From NCBI RefSeq assembly GCF_000152985.1, contig NZ_CH672395.1, positions 3,817,823 through 3,881,822 of the forward strand: 64,000 nt of DNA, in the 5' to 3' direction. The translations under genes were made by a program, and so were the position numbers. Below, piece by piece: positions 7,706 to 17,576 of the stretch; the first letter of the stretch is position 1; each line of letters starts with the position of its first letter. The notes beneath the pieces were generated by a model. The model did not search any database. It worked only from the letters and a program-made list of their open reading frames with translations, and was not told the origin of the DNA. Origin of the DNA: Leeuwenhoekiella blandensis MED217 (GTDB lineage Bacteria > Bacteroidota > Bacteroidia > Flavobacteriales > Flavobacteriaceae).

Positions 7706-10700
7706 ATGGCCAAAAACACTTATAAAGAATTTAGCATATCGTCTTGGGCAATAGACAATAAGATGACGGTGTATGTGATCACCGCGATCATCTTACTCAG
7801 CGGTCTGTTTGCCTACTACAGTATGCCGCGTGAAGCATTCCCAGAGATCATAGAAACCAAGATCTATGTGAGCTCTGTAAATCCCGGGAATGCTGCAGAA
7901 GACGTAGAAAAATTTATTACCGAGCCGCTCGAAGAAGAATTCAACGACATCGCCGGGATCAAAGAGATCACTTCTACCACGCTTCAGGACTACAGTATTA
8001 TCATTGTAGAATTTGAAGAGGATATCGATGTGAACGTTGCAAAAACCAAGGTTAAAGATAAAGTTGACTTGGTAAAGGCAGAAACAACCTGGCCTACGCT
8101 AGACAACGGTGCCAAGGTAGAACCCAACATTTTTGATCTTAACATTTCTGAAGAGCAGCCTATCTTAAACATCAACCTTACCGGAGATTTTCAGGTACAG
8201 CAGTTGAAAGATTATGCCGAGCATCTTCAGGATAAGATCGAATTGCTTCCGCAGATCAAAGAAGCGACCATTCGTGGTGCTGAAGAACAAGAGGTAGAAG
8301 TCGCTGTCGACATTTATAAGATGACTGCTTCTAAAGTGAGTTTTGACAACATCATCAACGCGATACGCTCAGAGAACAACACGATCTCTGCAGGTAACGT
8401 GATCACCGATGGTTTGCGTAAAAACATCCGAGTTTTAGGAGAAATTCAAGACCCTAAAGAGCTAAATAATATAGTAGTAAAACGCGATGGCGGAAACATT
8501 TTTCTTAAAGACATCGCAACAGTACGCTTTAAAGAAAAAGATCCTACCACTTTTGCCCGCGAATACGGTCAACCGGTGGTGATGCTTGACGTTAAAAAAC
8601 GGGCAGGTAAAAATATGATCGAAGCGGTAGAGTCGATCAAAAAGATCGTTGCCGAAGAAGAAGCCAATTACTATCCAGAGTCGTTACACATCAGCCTTAC
8701 CAATGACCAGTCGATCAAAACGGCAAATCAGGTAGACGACTTGGTAAATAACATCATATTTGGTGTTATTCTGGTGGTTGTGGTTTTGATGTTCTTCTTA
8801 GGATTTAGAAATGCACTATTTGTAGGTTTTGCGATTCCGCTTTCAATGTTTATGTCGCTTACCATTTTATCTAGTTTAGGTTTCACCCTGAATACGATGG
8901 TACTTTTTGGTCTTGTAATGGGACTGGGAATGCTGGTAGATAATGGTATCGTGGTGGTTGAAAACGTATACTCCTTGATGGATCAAGGAATGCCGCGCAT
9001 CAAAGCTGCAAAGCAAGGTCTGGGTGAAATCGCCTGGCCTATTATCGCTTCTACAGCGACCACACTTGCTGCCTTTTTCCCCTTAGGATTGTGGCCGGGA
9101 ACCATTGGTAAGTTTATGATCTATTTCCCGATCACACTTTCGGTGGTATTGAGTTCGTCTTTATTTGTGGCGCTCATCATCAACTCGATGTTGACCTCAC
9201 GCTTTATGAAGACCGAAGAGGAAGATATGAGCAAAAAGAGCCTTATACGCAACAGCCTTATCCTCTCAATTATTGGGGTAATAATGCTCATTGTAGGTTT
9301 TGTGATAGATTCCGGAGGTTTTAGAGGTATTGGTAACTTGCTGTTATTGCTCGCGATTATGCTTTGGGCCTATAAATATTTCTTAGCAGGAGCCGTGCGT
9401 TATTTCCAGTTTGAATCACTTCGAAAATTAGAGAACACCTACGAGCGTTTCTTAAAGTACGCGCTGCGCGGAAAAAAAGCGTATGCCTTTTTCTTCGGGA
9501 CCGTAATTATGCTGTTCTTATCCTTTGTTCTGGTAGGTATTGCACAGCCTAACGTGCTGTTTTTCCCGGAAAACCAGCCCAATCAGATCATTACTTATAT
9601 AGAATATCCTGAAGGGACGGCGATCGAAAAAACCAATCAGCTTACTAAGCAAATCGAGCAACGCATCTTTGACGCGATCAAGAAATATGAAGATGCAGAC
9701 GGATATAACTTTATGGTAGAGAGTGCCATCTCTCAGGTAGGTCAAGGTGCCGGAAACCCACAAACCGATGGTGGCCAGAGTAATGAAATGCCGCATAAAG
9801 GAAAGGTCACCTTATCTATGCGCGATTTTAAACTGCGCCGTGGCGTAAAAAGTAGCACCGTACTTTCTGAAGTGCGTGAGGCTGTTAAAGGCTTTCCGGG
9901 AGCTTCGGTAATTGTTGAGAAAGATGCTGCCGGTCCTCCGGTAGGTTATCCTATCAATATCGAGATCAGTGGTGAAGATTATGAAGAAATGCTTCTTGCC
10001 GCAGAGAATATGCGTACCTATATCGAAGGCTTAGGCATTGGCGGTATTGAAGAACTCAAACTTGACGTCAACAAATCTAAAGCAGAACTTGGTGTTACGG
10101 TAAGCCGTGAAAAAGCAGGTCAGTTAGGTATTTCTACTGTAGCTGTTGGGCAGACCTTGAGACGTTCGGTTTATGGTGAAGAAGCTTCTACTTACAAAGA
10201 AGGCGATGATGACTATGAGATCAATGTGCGTTTTAATGAAGATTACCGTTATGACGAGAATGCATTATTCAATCAACCGGTAACCTTTAGAAACAATCAA
10301 GGTCAGATCATCCAAGTGCCTATTTCGGCTTTGGTAGATAAAAAATCTTCTTCCGCTTTTAGCGCAATAAAACGTAAAGACCTTAAACGGGTAATCACAC
10401 TGTATTCAAACGTGCTTACCGAGCAAGGTTTTAACGCCACAGAAATTGTAGGGCAATTGAAGAACGAACTTGCAGGCTACGATTTGCCTAGCGGAATTTC
10501 ATATAGTTTTACCGGTGAACAAGAAGAACAAGCAGACAATATGAGCTTCCTGTTGATGGCATTAGGTATTGCGATGGGTTCTATCCTACTTATTCTGGTA
10601 GCACAATTCAACTCGCTTTCTAAGCCGGTGATCATTCTTATGGCGGTAGTCTTAAGTTTGGTAGGTGTGTTCTTAGGTTTGATCATCTTCCAGATGGACT

Positions 10701-11215
10701 TTGTGATCCTGATGACGATGATGGGTATTATTTCGCTTGCGGGTATTGTGGTAAACAATGCGATCGTTCTTATCGATTACACGCAGATCCTGATCGATCG
10801 TAAGAAAGAAGAATTAGGTGTTGAAGACGATGACTATCTTACTAAAGAAGAATACTTTAAACTTACCGTTGCCGGTGGTAAATCGCGCTTAAGACCGGTA
10901 TTGCTTACGGCGATCACTACGGTTCTTGGTTTGATTCCGTTAGCAGTAGGACTTAATATTGACTTCTTTGGATTGTTTACAGATTATGATCCTGCGATTT
11001 ACATTGGTGGGGATAACGTGATCTTCTGGGGACCGCTGGCGTGGACGGTGATCTTCGGGTTGGTATTTGCTACCTTCCTTACCTTAGTGATCGTACCGGT
11101 GATGTTTTACTTAACCAACCGTGCTAAAGTAAAATTTGCCGATAAACGCAAAGCACGTGAAGAGCAAAAGAAACAAGCTAAACTAGCCGCAGCTTCTGAA
11201 ACTTCAGAAAGCTAG
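7706..11215 (+). CDS. RND efflux transporter permease (HAE1-like)
   Basis: 1169-residue inner-membrane proton/drug antiporter, the motor of the tripartite pump. TM2-TM6 are visible around residues 345-500, with the proton-relay Asp in LGMLVDNGIVVVENV (TM4); TM8-TM12 are near the C-terminus (SLAGIVVNNAIVLIDY). The protein is longer than the usual 1030-1050 residues. An extra hydrophobic hairpin of about 60 residues follows TM6 (SLILSIIGVIMLIVGFVID and LLLLLAIMLWAYKYF), and another insertion precedes TM12. The N-terminus is cytoplasmic without a cleaved signal. The downstream hairpin at 11242-11269 ends the operon. Confidence 0.95.
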   Translation: MAKNTYKEFSISSWAIDNKMTVYVITAIILLSGLFAYYSMPREAFPEIIETKIYVSSVNPGNAAEDVEKFITEPLEEEFNDIAGIKEITSTTLQDYSIIIVEFEEDIDVNVAKTKVKDKVDLVKAETTWPTLDNGAKVEPNIFDLNISEEQPILNINLTGDFQVQQLKDYAEHLQDKIELLPQIKEATIRGAEEQEVEVAVDIYKMTASKVSFDNIINAIRSENNTISAGNVITDGLRKNIRVLGEIQDPKELNNIVVKRDGGNIFLKDIATVRFKEKDPTTFAREYGQPVVMLDVKKRAGKNMIEAVESIKKIVAEEEANYYPESLHISLTNDQSIKTANQVDDLVNNIIFGVILVVVVLMFFLGFRNALFVGFAIPLSMFMSLTILSSLGFTLNTMVLFGLVMGLGMLVDNGIVVVENVYSLMDQGMPRIKAAKQGLGEIAWPIIASTATTLAAFFPLGLWPGTIGKFMIYFPITLSVVLSSSLFVALIINSMLTSRFMKTEEEDMSKKSLIRNSLILSIIGVIMLIVGFVIDSGGFRGIGNLLLLLAIMLWAYKYFLAGAVRYFQFESLRKLENTYERFLKYALRGKKAYAFFFGTVIMLFLSFVLVGIAQPNVLFFPENQPNQIITYIEYPEGTAIEKTNQLTKQIEQRIFDAIKKYEDADGYNFMVESAISQVGQGAGNPQTDGGQSNEMPHKGKVTLSMRDFKLRRGVKSSTVLSEVREAVKGFPGASVIVEKDAAGPPVGYPINIEISGEDYEEMLLAAENMRTYIEGLGIGGIEELKLDVNKSKAELGVTVSREKAGQLGISTVAVGQTLRRSVYGEEASTYKEGDDDYEINVRFNEDYRYDENALFNQPVTFRNNQGQIIQVPISALVDKKSSSAFSAIKRKDLKRVITLYSNVLTEQGFNATEIVGQLKNELAGYDLPSGISYSFTGEQEEQADNMSFLLMALGIAMGSILLILVAQFNSLSKPVIILMAVVLSLVGVFLGLIIFQMDFVILMTMMGIISLAGIVVNNAIVLIDYTQILIDRKKEELGVEDDDYLTKEEYFKLTVAGGKSRLRPVLLTAITTVLGLIPLAVGLNIDFFGLFTDYDPAIYIGGDNVIFWGPLAWTVIFGLVFATFLTLVIVPVMFYLTNRAKVKFADKRKAREEQKKQAKLAAASETSES

Positions 11216-11241
11216 AAAAGCTTTTCATTTTAATTAGACTT

Positions 11242-11269
11242 AAAAGCAGAAGGACAACCTTCTGCTTTT
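11242..11269 (+). terminator. rho-independent terminator of the efflux operon
   Basis: Perfect 12-bp stem (AAAAGCAGAAGG / CCTTCTGCTTTT) with an ACAA loop, followed by a T-rich run, 26 bases after the RND stop codon. Confidence 0.9.
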
Positions 11270-11310
11270 TTGTTTTTCTAGGGTTGAATCCCATAAAAAC
11301 GGAAAGCTTT

Positions 11311-11370
11311 ACGCCTAAGTAAACTACCTCTTGGCAAGCCTCGGAGTATTTAACCCTTTGGCGGTGCCAA
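11311..11370. repeat. dispersed intergenic repeat, copy A
   Basis: Contains a block whose right half (CCTTTGGCGGTGCCAA at 11355-11370) recurs exactly at 62728-62743. Its left half (AAA-TACCTC--GGC-A pattern) aligns with 62650-62670. The second copy carries about 45 extra bases between the halves. No gene is apparent in this 225-base gap. Confidence 0.55.
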
Positions 11371-11414
11371 TAAAATAACCTCAAAACAATAGGTGGTGAC
11401 TTGCTTTAACTTCT

Positions 11415-11422
11415 TAAATTTG
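11415..11422 (+). promoter_or_regulatory. aspS -7 box
   Basis: TAAATTTG matches TAnnTTTG and lies 18 bases before the aspS ATG. A TTG at 11401 is too close to be a standard -33 element. Confidence 0.55.
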
Positions 11423-11440
11423 CACCTCAAATAATCAAGC

Positions 11441-13189
11441 ATGTACAGAACGCATAATAACGGAGCTTTACGCGCCGAACATATAAACGAAACGGTTACT
11501 CTTGCCGGCTGGGTTCAAAAATCCAGAGACAAAGGTTTTATGATCTGGGTAGATCTACGCGATCGCTACGGCATCACCCAACTTATTTTTGACGAAGAAC
11601 GCACCCCTAAAGCGGTGATGGATCTTGCCAAAACTATGGGGCGTGAGTTTGTGATTCAGGTTACCGGAAAGGTAATCGAGCGTGAATCTAAAAACCCAAA
11701 AATGCCTACCGGGGATGTAGAGCTTTTGGTTGAAAAATTAGAGATCTTGAACGAGGCCAAAACGCCTCCGTTTACTATTGAAGATGCAACCGATGGCGGT
11801 GAAGATCTCCGTATGAAATACCGTTATCTGGACATCAGAAGAAATCCGGTGAAGGAGAAACTCATCTTTAGACATAAAGTGAGTATTGCCGTGCGCAACT
11901 ATTTATCGGAGCAAGGTTTTATTGAAGTGGAAACGCCCTATTTGATCAAATCTACTCCGGAAGGTGCCCGTGATTTTGTGGTGCCTAGCCGAATGAACGA
12001 AGGTCAATTTTACGCGCTTCCACAATCGCCACAAACGTTTAAGCAATTGCTTATGGTGGGCGGTATGGATAAGTATTTTCAGATTGTAAAGTGTTTTAGA
12101 GATGAAGATCTACGTGCAGACCGCCAGCCGGAATTCACACAGATCGACTGCGAGATGGCTTTTGTAGAACAAGAAGACATTCTGAACATTTTTGAAGGCT
12201 TGACCAAGCATCTTTTAAAAGAAGTGGTAGGTTTTGAGATCGAAAGTTTCCCAAGAATGACCTATGACGAGGCGATGGCAAAATACGGTAACGACAAGCC
12301 AGACATTCGCTTTGGGATGGAGTTTGGCGAACTCAACGCAGTAGCGCAGCACAAGGACTTTAAAGTATTCAATAGTGCTGAGTTGGTTGTAGGTATCGCG
12401 GTTCCGGGAGGAGCGAGTTATACCCGAAAAGAGATCGATAAGCTTATCGATTGGGTGAAGCGACCACAAGTTGGTGCTTTAGGAATGGTGTATGTAAAAT
12501 GCAATGAAGATGGAAGTTTTAAATCTTCAGTAGATAAATTTTACGATCAGGAAGATCTTGCTAAATGGGCAGAAGCTACCGGCGCACAACCCGGAGATCT
12601 GATCTGTGTACTTTCTGGAGAAACATCAAAAACCCGCGCGCAATTGAGCGCGCTGCGTATGGAATTGGCCACACAATTAGGCTTGCGCAAGTCAGACGAA
12701 TTTGCGCCGCTTTGGGTAGTTGACTTCCCGCTTTTAGAATGGGATGAAGAAACCGAGCGTTACCACGCGATGCACCACCCGTTTACTTCTCCTAAACCCG
12801 GACAAATGGAATTGCTAGACACCAAGCCCGGCGAAGTAAAAGCAAATGCTTACGACCTTGTATTGAACGGAAACGAAATAGGCGGTGGTTCTATACGTAT
12901 TCACGATAAAGAGATACAATCTAAGATGTTTGATTATCTAGGCTTTACCAAAGAAGAAGCACAGGCACAGTTTGGCTTCCTGATGGATGCGTTTCAATAC
13001 GGTGCGCCACCACACGGTGGTTTGGCCTTTGGTCTAGACCGTTTGGTAGCGATTTTAGGCGGACAAGAAACGATAAGAGACTTTATTGCATTCCCTAAAA
13101 ACAATGCCGGCCGTGATGTAATGATCGATGCGCCTGCAACAATTGATGCAGCACAATTAGAAGAATTGAATTTGAAAGTTACTTTATAA
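11441..13189 (+). CDS. aspS: aspartyl-tRNA synthetase
   Basis: 582 residues, the full length of a bacterial class II AspRS that charges tRNA-Asp in the cytoplasm. It has the N-terminal OB-fold anticodon domain ([20 protein letters not shown]), class II motif 1 around [11 protein letters not shown], motif 2 ([18 protein letters not shown]), the bacterial GAD insertion domain (about 285-420) and motif 3 ([14 protein letters not shown]). It is a single-gene unit between two terminators, with a -7 box 18 bases upstream. The gene looks intact and has no unusual features. Confidence 0.98.
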   Translation: MYRTHNNGALRAEHINETVTLAGWVQKSRDKGFMIWVDLRDRYGITQLIFDEERTPKAVMDLAKTMGREFVIQVTGKVIERESKNPKMPTGDVELLVEKLEILNEAKTPPFTIEDATDGGEDLRMKYRYLDIRRNPVKEKLIFRHKVSIAVRNYLSEQGFIEVETPYLIKSTPEGARDFVVPSRMNEGQFYALPQSPQTFKQLLMVGGMDKYFQIVKCFRDEDLRADRQPEFTQIDCEMAFVEQEDILNIFEGLTKHLLKEVVGFEIESFPRMTYDEAMAKYGNDKPDIRFGMEFGELNAVAQHKDFKVFNSAELVVGIAVPGGASYTRKEIDKLIDWVKRPQVGALGMVYVKCNEDGSFKSSVDKFYDQEDLAKWAEATGAQPGDLICVLSGETSKTRAQLSALRMELATQLGLRKSDEFAPLWVVDFPLLEWDEETERYHAMHHPFTSPKPGQMELLDTKPGEVKANAYDLVLNGNEIGGGSIRIHDKEIQSKMFDYLGFTKEEAQAQFGFLMDAFQYGAPPHGGLAFGLDRLVAILGGQETIRDFIAFPKNNAGRDVMIDAPATIDAAQLEELNLKVTL

Positions 13190-13211
13190 GTCTCAGTCTT
13201 TATAAATTAAG

Positions 13212-13238
13212 AAAGCAGCCCGATGTGGCTGTTTTTTT
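13212..13238 (+). terminator. aspS terminator
   Basis: CAGCC / GGCTG stem (13216-13220 with 13227-13231), extended by G-U and A-U pairs, then a run of seven T. It begins about 25 bases after the stop. Confidence 0.65.
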
Positions 13239-13293
13239 ATGGCTCCTACCGAAAGGCTTACTTTTAAGTAGTTTATTCCACAGGTATGAAAAC

Positions 13294-13328
13294 AAAAAAA
13301 GGTCCGGACAATGTCCAGACCTTTTTTT
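13294..13328 (-). terminator. terminator of the TonB receptor/lipoprotein operon
   Basis: Long hairpin AAAAAAAGGTCcGGACA / TGTCCaGACCTTTTTTT with A-runs and T-runs on opposite sides, so it can act in both directions. It lies 20 bases after the stop of the minus-strand lipoprotein gene and also backs up aspS. Confidence 0.85.
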
Positions 13329-13348
13329 ATCGCTAATTCAAAATAAAC

Positions 13349-14566
13349 TTATTCAACAGTCCAGCCTGCTTTCCAAGTATCATAATCTGTACCGGTAGCA
13401 TCACCTTCATTCATAATGAAGTCACTTTCGTCAAATTCGTAACCTGTATCGTTCTTCATTTTTAAAGTAACATCATCAAAGTTTACAGTGTCTACAAATA
13501 ACAATCCGTCTAAAACACCTTGACCTGTTGGGCTGTCTCCAGAATCACCATCAAGATCAAAACCTTCTTCGTATCCTTGAATAATTACGTTGTTGAACTC
13601 CCCTTGAGTACCCGCTCTTAAACGTACAGCTTCAGTACCTTCAGTATTTCCTTGTCCTACGATCAATACGTTGTTAAGGGTTGGAGCAGAGAAATAAACA
13701 GGGTTAGAGTTGTTACCTATATCGGTGTTAAATCCGTCAGCTTCAATAGCTTTATCGTGAGACACACCTTGTTTGATGTATACGTTGGTTAAAGTTCCTG
13801 AGTATCCTTCTGTCCAGTCTACAGAATCATCCTGAGCATTTACTACAGAAAGGTAACTAGCATTTACAGTACCTCCAAAAAACTCGATACCATCATCTTT
13901 ACCTTCAAATGCTTGAATGTGATCTACAGTAGTACCATTACCTACACCGTAGAAAGAGAAACCGTTGTTTTCAGATTGTCCATCTGCTGCTCCACCTGAA
14001 TACTCTACACGTACATAACGAATAACACCTGAGAAGTCAGATACATCGCTACCACCGTAAGGAAGACCACCAATTTCTGAAGTTGAAGTTGCAGAACCTC
14101 CGGTTGTAGAGTTGATAGGTGCACGTCCTAATAAGATAAGACCACCCCAGTCTCCAGCTGCAGGAGAAGAAGCTGCAGAAGTAAGTACGATTGGGTTTGT
14201 AGAAGTACCCTGAGCATCAATTACCGCATCCTGAGAAATTGCGATGTAAACATTAGCACCACTAGCAGCTCTGATAGTCATACCTGCAGGGATCGTAAGT
14301 TTTGTGTTAGGAGCCATTACTAAAGGTCCTGTCAATGTATATGTATTGTTGCTATCTAATACTAAATCACTTGTCATAGTACCTTGTAGATCAATAGCCT
14401 CTCCTGTTGGTTCTTCAGGCTCATTGGTTCCACCATTATTAGTCACGCTGTTGTCAACACTGTTATCAGTATTGTTAATTACAATTTCTGCAGTATCATC
14501 AGCTTCACAAGAGGCAAATAAAAGTGCCGCCGCAGTCAAGCCAGTAAGTAAATAATTTGTCTTCAT
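13349..14566 (-). CDS. surface lipoprotein, right-handed beta-helix-like
   Basis: 405 residues. Lipobox LLFASC puts the acylated Cys at about residue 20. A low-complexity Asn/Thr/Glu linker follows (about 30-55), then repeated short strands typical of parallel beta-helix proteins (TLTIPAGMTIRA, PIVLTSAAS, DWGGLILLGRAPIN, VRYVRVEYSGG, DDGIEFFGGTVN, DDSVDWTEGYSG). It is encoded 38 bases after a TonB-dependent receptor, so the pair probably works as receptor plus surface lid or binding protein, as in SusC/SusD systems, although it is not a SusD homologue. The substrate is unknown. A bidirectional terminator follows. Confidence 0.75.
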   Translation of the reverse strand: MKTNYLLTGLTAAALLFASCEADDTAEIVINNTDNSVDNSVTNNGGTNEPEEPTGEAIDLQGTMTSDLVLDSNNTYTLTGPLVMAPNTKLTIPAGMTIRAASGANVYIAISQDAVIDAQGTSTNPIVLTSAASSPAAGDWGGLILLGRAPINSTTGGSATSTSEIGGLPYGGSDVSDFSGVIRYVRVEYSGGAADGQSENNGFSFYGVGNGTTVDHIQAFEGKDDGIEFFGGTVNASYLSVVNAQDDSVDWTEGYSGTLTNVYIKQGVSHDKAIEADGFNTDIGNNSNPVYFSAPTLNNVLIVGQGNTEGTEAVRLRAGTQGEFNNVIIQGYEEGFDLDGDSGDSPTGQGVLDGLLFVDTVNFDDVTLKMKNDTGYEFDESDFIMNEGDATGTDYDTWKAGWTVE

Positions 14567-14604
14567 TGCATTTAAAGTATTTAATTAATTTTCTATCGTT
14601 TTTA

Positions 14605-17391
14605 TTAAAATTTATATTTTACGTTTAATCCTACGTTAATCCCTCTACGGTAGATAGAGGTGGTATAGTCTCCAAAAGAAGTACCTTCACGCACATACTC
14701 AATATCTGGATCAAGCAAGTTCTTTGCACTGGCGTTGATCTCCCAGTTATCTCCAAACTCGTTTCTCCAAACAAAGTCAAGCGTACCGTATCCTTTCTCG
14801 ACTATATTTCCTAATTGACCAGATCCTAAAGCATCGATACGGTCTGCGAAATAAGAATAGATCAAGTTGGCTACAGGTTTATAATTTTCAAAAGAGGTCG
14901 GGCTATAGTTGATGTCTGCATTGATCAAGAACGGTGAAGCACCTTGCAACTCATCATCACGATCTAATGTAGAAGAGAACAGCCCGTTTGAACTTCTTAA
15001 GTCTTGTTGCGTATGCATATAAGTCCCGTTAATTCCCGCAGAAACTACGGCGTTCTCATCTGCATCGGTTACCAAGTTTTTACGTACTTCTAATTCAACT
15101 CCGTAAACATTAGCTTTCTCACCGGTTCTAAAATAACGTCGGGTACCGGTTGCGTCATTTGCGATCACAAGGTTAACAGGGTTTCTGATCTCCTTTGCAA
15201 AACCTGCGATCGATAGCAATTCAGATTTACCAAAGAACCACTCGTATTTAAGATCAATGTTATAAACGTCTGAGAATGATGGATCATTTAAAAGGTCTGG
15301 GTTACCTCCTACACGCTTGGTTACATCTTCGTAAACAAACGGCGCTACCTCTTTGAATTCTGGGAAAGAAACCGTTTTTGCAAAAGAGAATCTCAAGTTA
15401 GAATCGTCATTAAGCGCATAGCGTACGTTTAAACTTGGTAAGTAAAAGTTCTCGTAGCTTTCTGCATAGCCGCTCGCATCCGGAGGAAGGTTAATCACAT
15501 CATAAGTGATCGACTGGTTAAAAGATTCTACTCTAAACCCGGGAACAAACAACCAGTTCCCTGTGGTGATCTCTGCATTGATGTATCCTGCGTGAATATC
15601 AAGATTACCGGTATATCGGTTCTCATCAAGACCTGGATAGTTACGGTTATCAATACCTAGCTCAGGAGCAATCGCTCTAAAAACGAACGTATCATAAACC
15701 GTCCCTAGGTTAGGTACATTAAAAATACTATCAAGATTGTTTATATCTTCAACCGGAGTGTTTGGCGCGATAAGGTCATATCCATAACGGATGTTCTTAA
15801 AGAAACGCTCCTTAGTTCTTCCGTTGTATCCAAAATTCAATTTGAAATTATCAGAAACGGTGTATTCCAGATTTAAACGGCTGTTAAGCTCTTCATCTTC
15901 GATATTCTGAAAATAACGCTGATTGTCAAAGTTGGTGTTGTTATAAAAAGAGGGATTCGTAGAAGGATCGTTATCTAAAGCTAAATTGTAATTCTCTAAA
16001 GCAAAACGCTTACGGTCTGGCTGATTAGAAAACACTTTATTATATCCTACACCCCAAGTCAATTCAAACTCCTCATCAAAAGTATGTAAGCCAGACAATT
16101 GATTTACAAAGATCATATCCTGATTAAACTGAATGTTCTTAGTAAAAAAGCCGCTGTCTGTATTTAAGATCGCATCACGGTTTCTACCATTACCATCAAT
16201 ACCAAAATTCCCAACCTCATCAGAAGAGCTGTTAAGGAATAAAGAGTTGAAGGTGATCTTATGTCCAGAATTTAAGCTGTAGATCGCGTTAAGCATCGCT
16301 GTAGTTGTTGTTGAATATTCAAACTCTTCAACATCGTCGTATACTTGCTTTTCTACCGTAGTAAAATCTGCTGCAGATCCTCTGCGATACTCATAATCGT
16401 TAGCAAAAGAAGCCGTAGCAAAAAGGCTTAATCTACCGCCTTCTCCCATTTCAAAAGACTTTCCGCCAGAAATAGATCCGTTTACATTAATAGGTGTTCC
16501 TCCATCTACAGGATCTACAGGATGCGATAAGATCACCGCAAACGGGTTGTTGTCATATCTATTATAAAAACCGAAATATCCGGTACCTTCACTACGGGTA
16601 AAATCCTGACCGATCGCTCTGGTATTGATACTAGAACCCAATTGAATATCTAAGAAGAATTTCCCCTTATAATCTTTAGAGATCACATCGATATTACTCG
16701 CTGCGAAATCTCCGTAAAACTTAGTAGAATAAGCTTTACTTACCGCTACATTCTGAATAATGTCTGAAGGAAAAAGGTCAAGATCCATGTTCTTTTTCTC
16801 AATATCATTTGAAGGAAGCGTCAATCCATTATAGGTGGTATTCAAATAACGGTCACCAAGACCACGCACATATACATTACCTGCTCCGCCTGACTGTTTT
16901 GAAACTCCAGAAATCTTAGCGATCGCTGCTGCTGCATCACTTACCCCTTTTCGGGCAAGTTCATCTGCTCCAATGCTCTGCTGGATACTTACTGCTTTCT
17001 TTTGTTCTAATAATAAGGCTACTTCAGATTCGCGAGAAACGGTAGTTGTGATCACCACCTCATCGAGTGCGGCTGCTGTAGCTCCTAATCCTGCGTTTAT
17101 CGTGGTTACTTTATCTGCCTCAACAACAACATTGGGGACTTCTACAGTTTCATAACCCACAAAGCTAAAAACCAAGGTATACGTCCCGGCTTCTACATTT
17201 GAGATCTCATAAAGACCATCAAAATCTGTAGTCGTTCCTTTGCTCGTATTCTTGATCTGAACCGTTGCAAAAGGTAAAGGTTCATTATTAACTTCTTTAT
17301 CACTTAACACTCCAACAATACTACCGGTTCCTTGTGCCCAAGTAGCTGCTGAAAATATAATACCTATTAAAAACAGATAAAATTGTCTCAT
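14605..17391 (-). CDS. TonB-dependent outer-membrane receptor
   Basis: 928 residues: signal peptide ending ATWAQ; an N-terminal carboxypeptidase-regulatory-like domain (about 22-100, GSIVGVLSDKEVNNEPLPFA); a plug domain with the usual SIQQSIGADELARKGVSDAA and NVYVRGLGDRYLNTTYNGLT stretches (about 135-235); and a 22-strand barrel ending in Phe (GLNVKYKF). It imports a substrate using TonB energy. It lacks the extra features of SusC. The gene heads a two-gene operon with the beta-helix lipoprotein. Upstream lies an unusual array of GTTA direct repeats (17444-17503) suggesting control by an OmpR/PhoB-type regulator, possibly nutrient starvation; that last point is inference. Confidence 0.92.
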   Translation of the reverse strand: MRQFYLFLIGIIFSAATWAQGTGSIVGVLSDKEVNNEPLPFATVQIKNTSKGTTTDFDGLYEISNVEAGTYTLVFSFVGYETVEVPNVVVEADKVTTINAGLGATAAALDEVVITTTVSRESEVALLLEQKKAVSIQQSIGADELARKGVSDAAAAIAKISGVSKQSGGAGNVYVRGLGDRYLNTTYNGLTLPSNDIEKKNMDLDLFPSDIIQNVAVSKAYSTKFYGDFAASNIDVISKDYKGKFFLDIQLGSSINTRAIGQDFTRSEGTGYFGFYNRYDNNPFAVILSHPVDPVDGGTPINVNGSISGGKSFEMGEGGRLSLFATASFANDYEYRRGSAADFTTVEKQVYDDVEEFEYSTTTTAMLNAIYSLNSGHKITFNSLFLNSSSDEVGNFGIDGNGRNRDAILNTDSGFFTKNIQFNQDMIFVNQLSGLHTFDEEFELTWGVGYNKVFSNQPDRKRFALENYNLALDNDPSTNPSFYNNTNFDNQRYFQNIEDEELNSRLNLEYTVSDNFKLNFGYNGRTKERFFKNIRYGYDLIAPNTPVEDINNLDSIFNVPNLGTVYDTFVFRAIAPELGIDNRNYPGLDENRYTGNLDIHAGYINAEITTGNWLFVPGFRVESFNQSITYDVINLPPDASGYAESYENFYLPSLNVRYALNDDSNLRFSFAKTVSFPEFKEVAPFVYEDVTKRVGGNPDLLNDPSFSDVYNIDLKYEWFFGKSELLSIAGFAKEIRNPVNLVIANDATGTRRYFRTGEKANVYGVELEVRKNLVTDADENAVVSAGINGTYMHTQQDLRSSNGLFSSTLDRDDELQGASPFLINADINYSPTSFENYKPVANLIYSYFADRIDALGSGQLGNIVEKGYGTLDFVWRNEFGDNWEINASAKNLLDPDIEYVREGTSFGDYTTSIYRRGINVGLNVKYKF

Positions 17392-17414
17392 TTGCTTGCA
17401 TTTATTTTACGCTG

Positions 17415-17422
17415 CAAATATG
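17415..17422 (-). promoter_or_regulatory. -7-like box of the TonB receptor operon
   Basis: On the minus strand CATATTTG, one mismatch from TAnnTTTG, 23 bases before the ATG. No -33 TTG follows at the right distance. The GTTA array occupies that region, as expected for an activator-dependent promoter. Confidence 0.4.
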
Positions 17423-17443
17423 TTGCGAAAGAACTGCTAGCCG

Positions 17444-17503
17444 GTTAATCCAATGTTATGAATTCGTAACCCAAGGGTTACTTCATGGTTACCTTAATGT
17501 TAA
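17444..17503. promoter_or_regulatory. phased GTTA direct-repeat array (candidate OmpR/PhoB-type site)
   Basis: GTTA occurs at 17444, 17455, 17478, 17489 and 17500, that is, in 11-bp steps with one 23-bp gap. Two 15-mers GTTA-N4-AATGTTA lie 45 bp apart (17444-17458 and 17489-17503). Between them is a 16-bp palindrome, GTAACCCAAGGGTTAC (17467-17482). The spacing of 11 bp is that of winged-helix regulators binding head-to-tail. It sits from about -35 to -95 relative to the minus-strand TonB receptor promoter. Confidence 0.5.
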
Positions 17504-17576
17504 CAGATTTTTGAGTCAGCTGGGTTTCATTAGATTAAAATTTGGCAAAGATGTATCTTGCCAAAAATTGCACGTC

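Noticed and set aside
17543-17563. TGGCAA/TTGCCA inverted repeat just before dgt as an operator
   Set aside because: Six-bp arms with a bulge at the start codon region; too weak to claim beyond chance.
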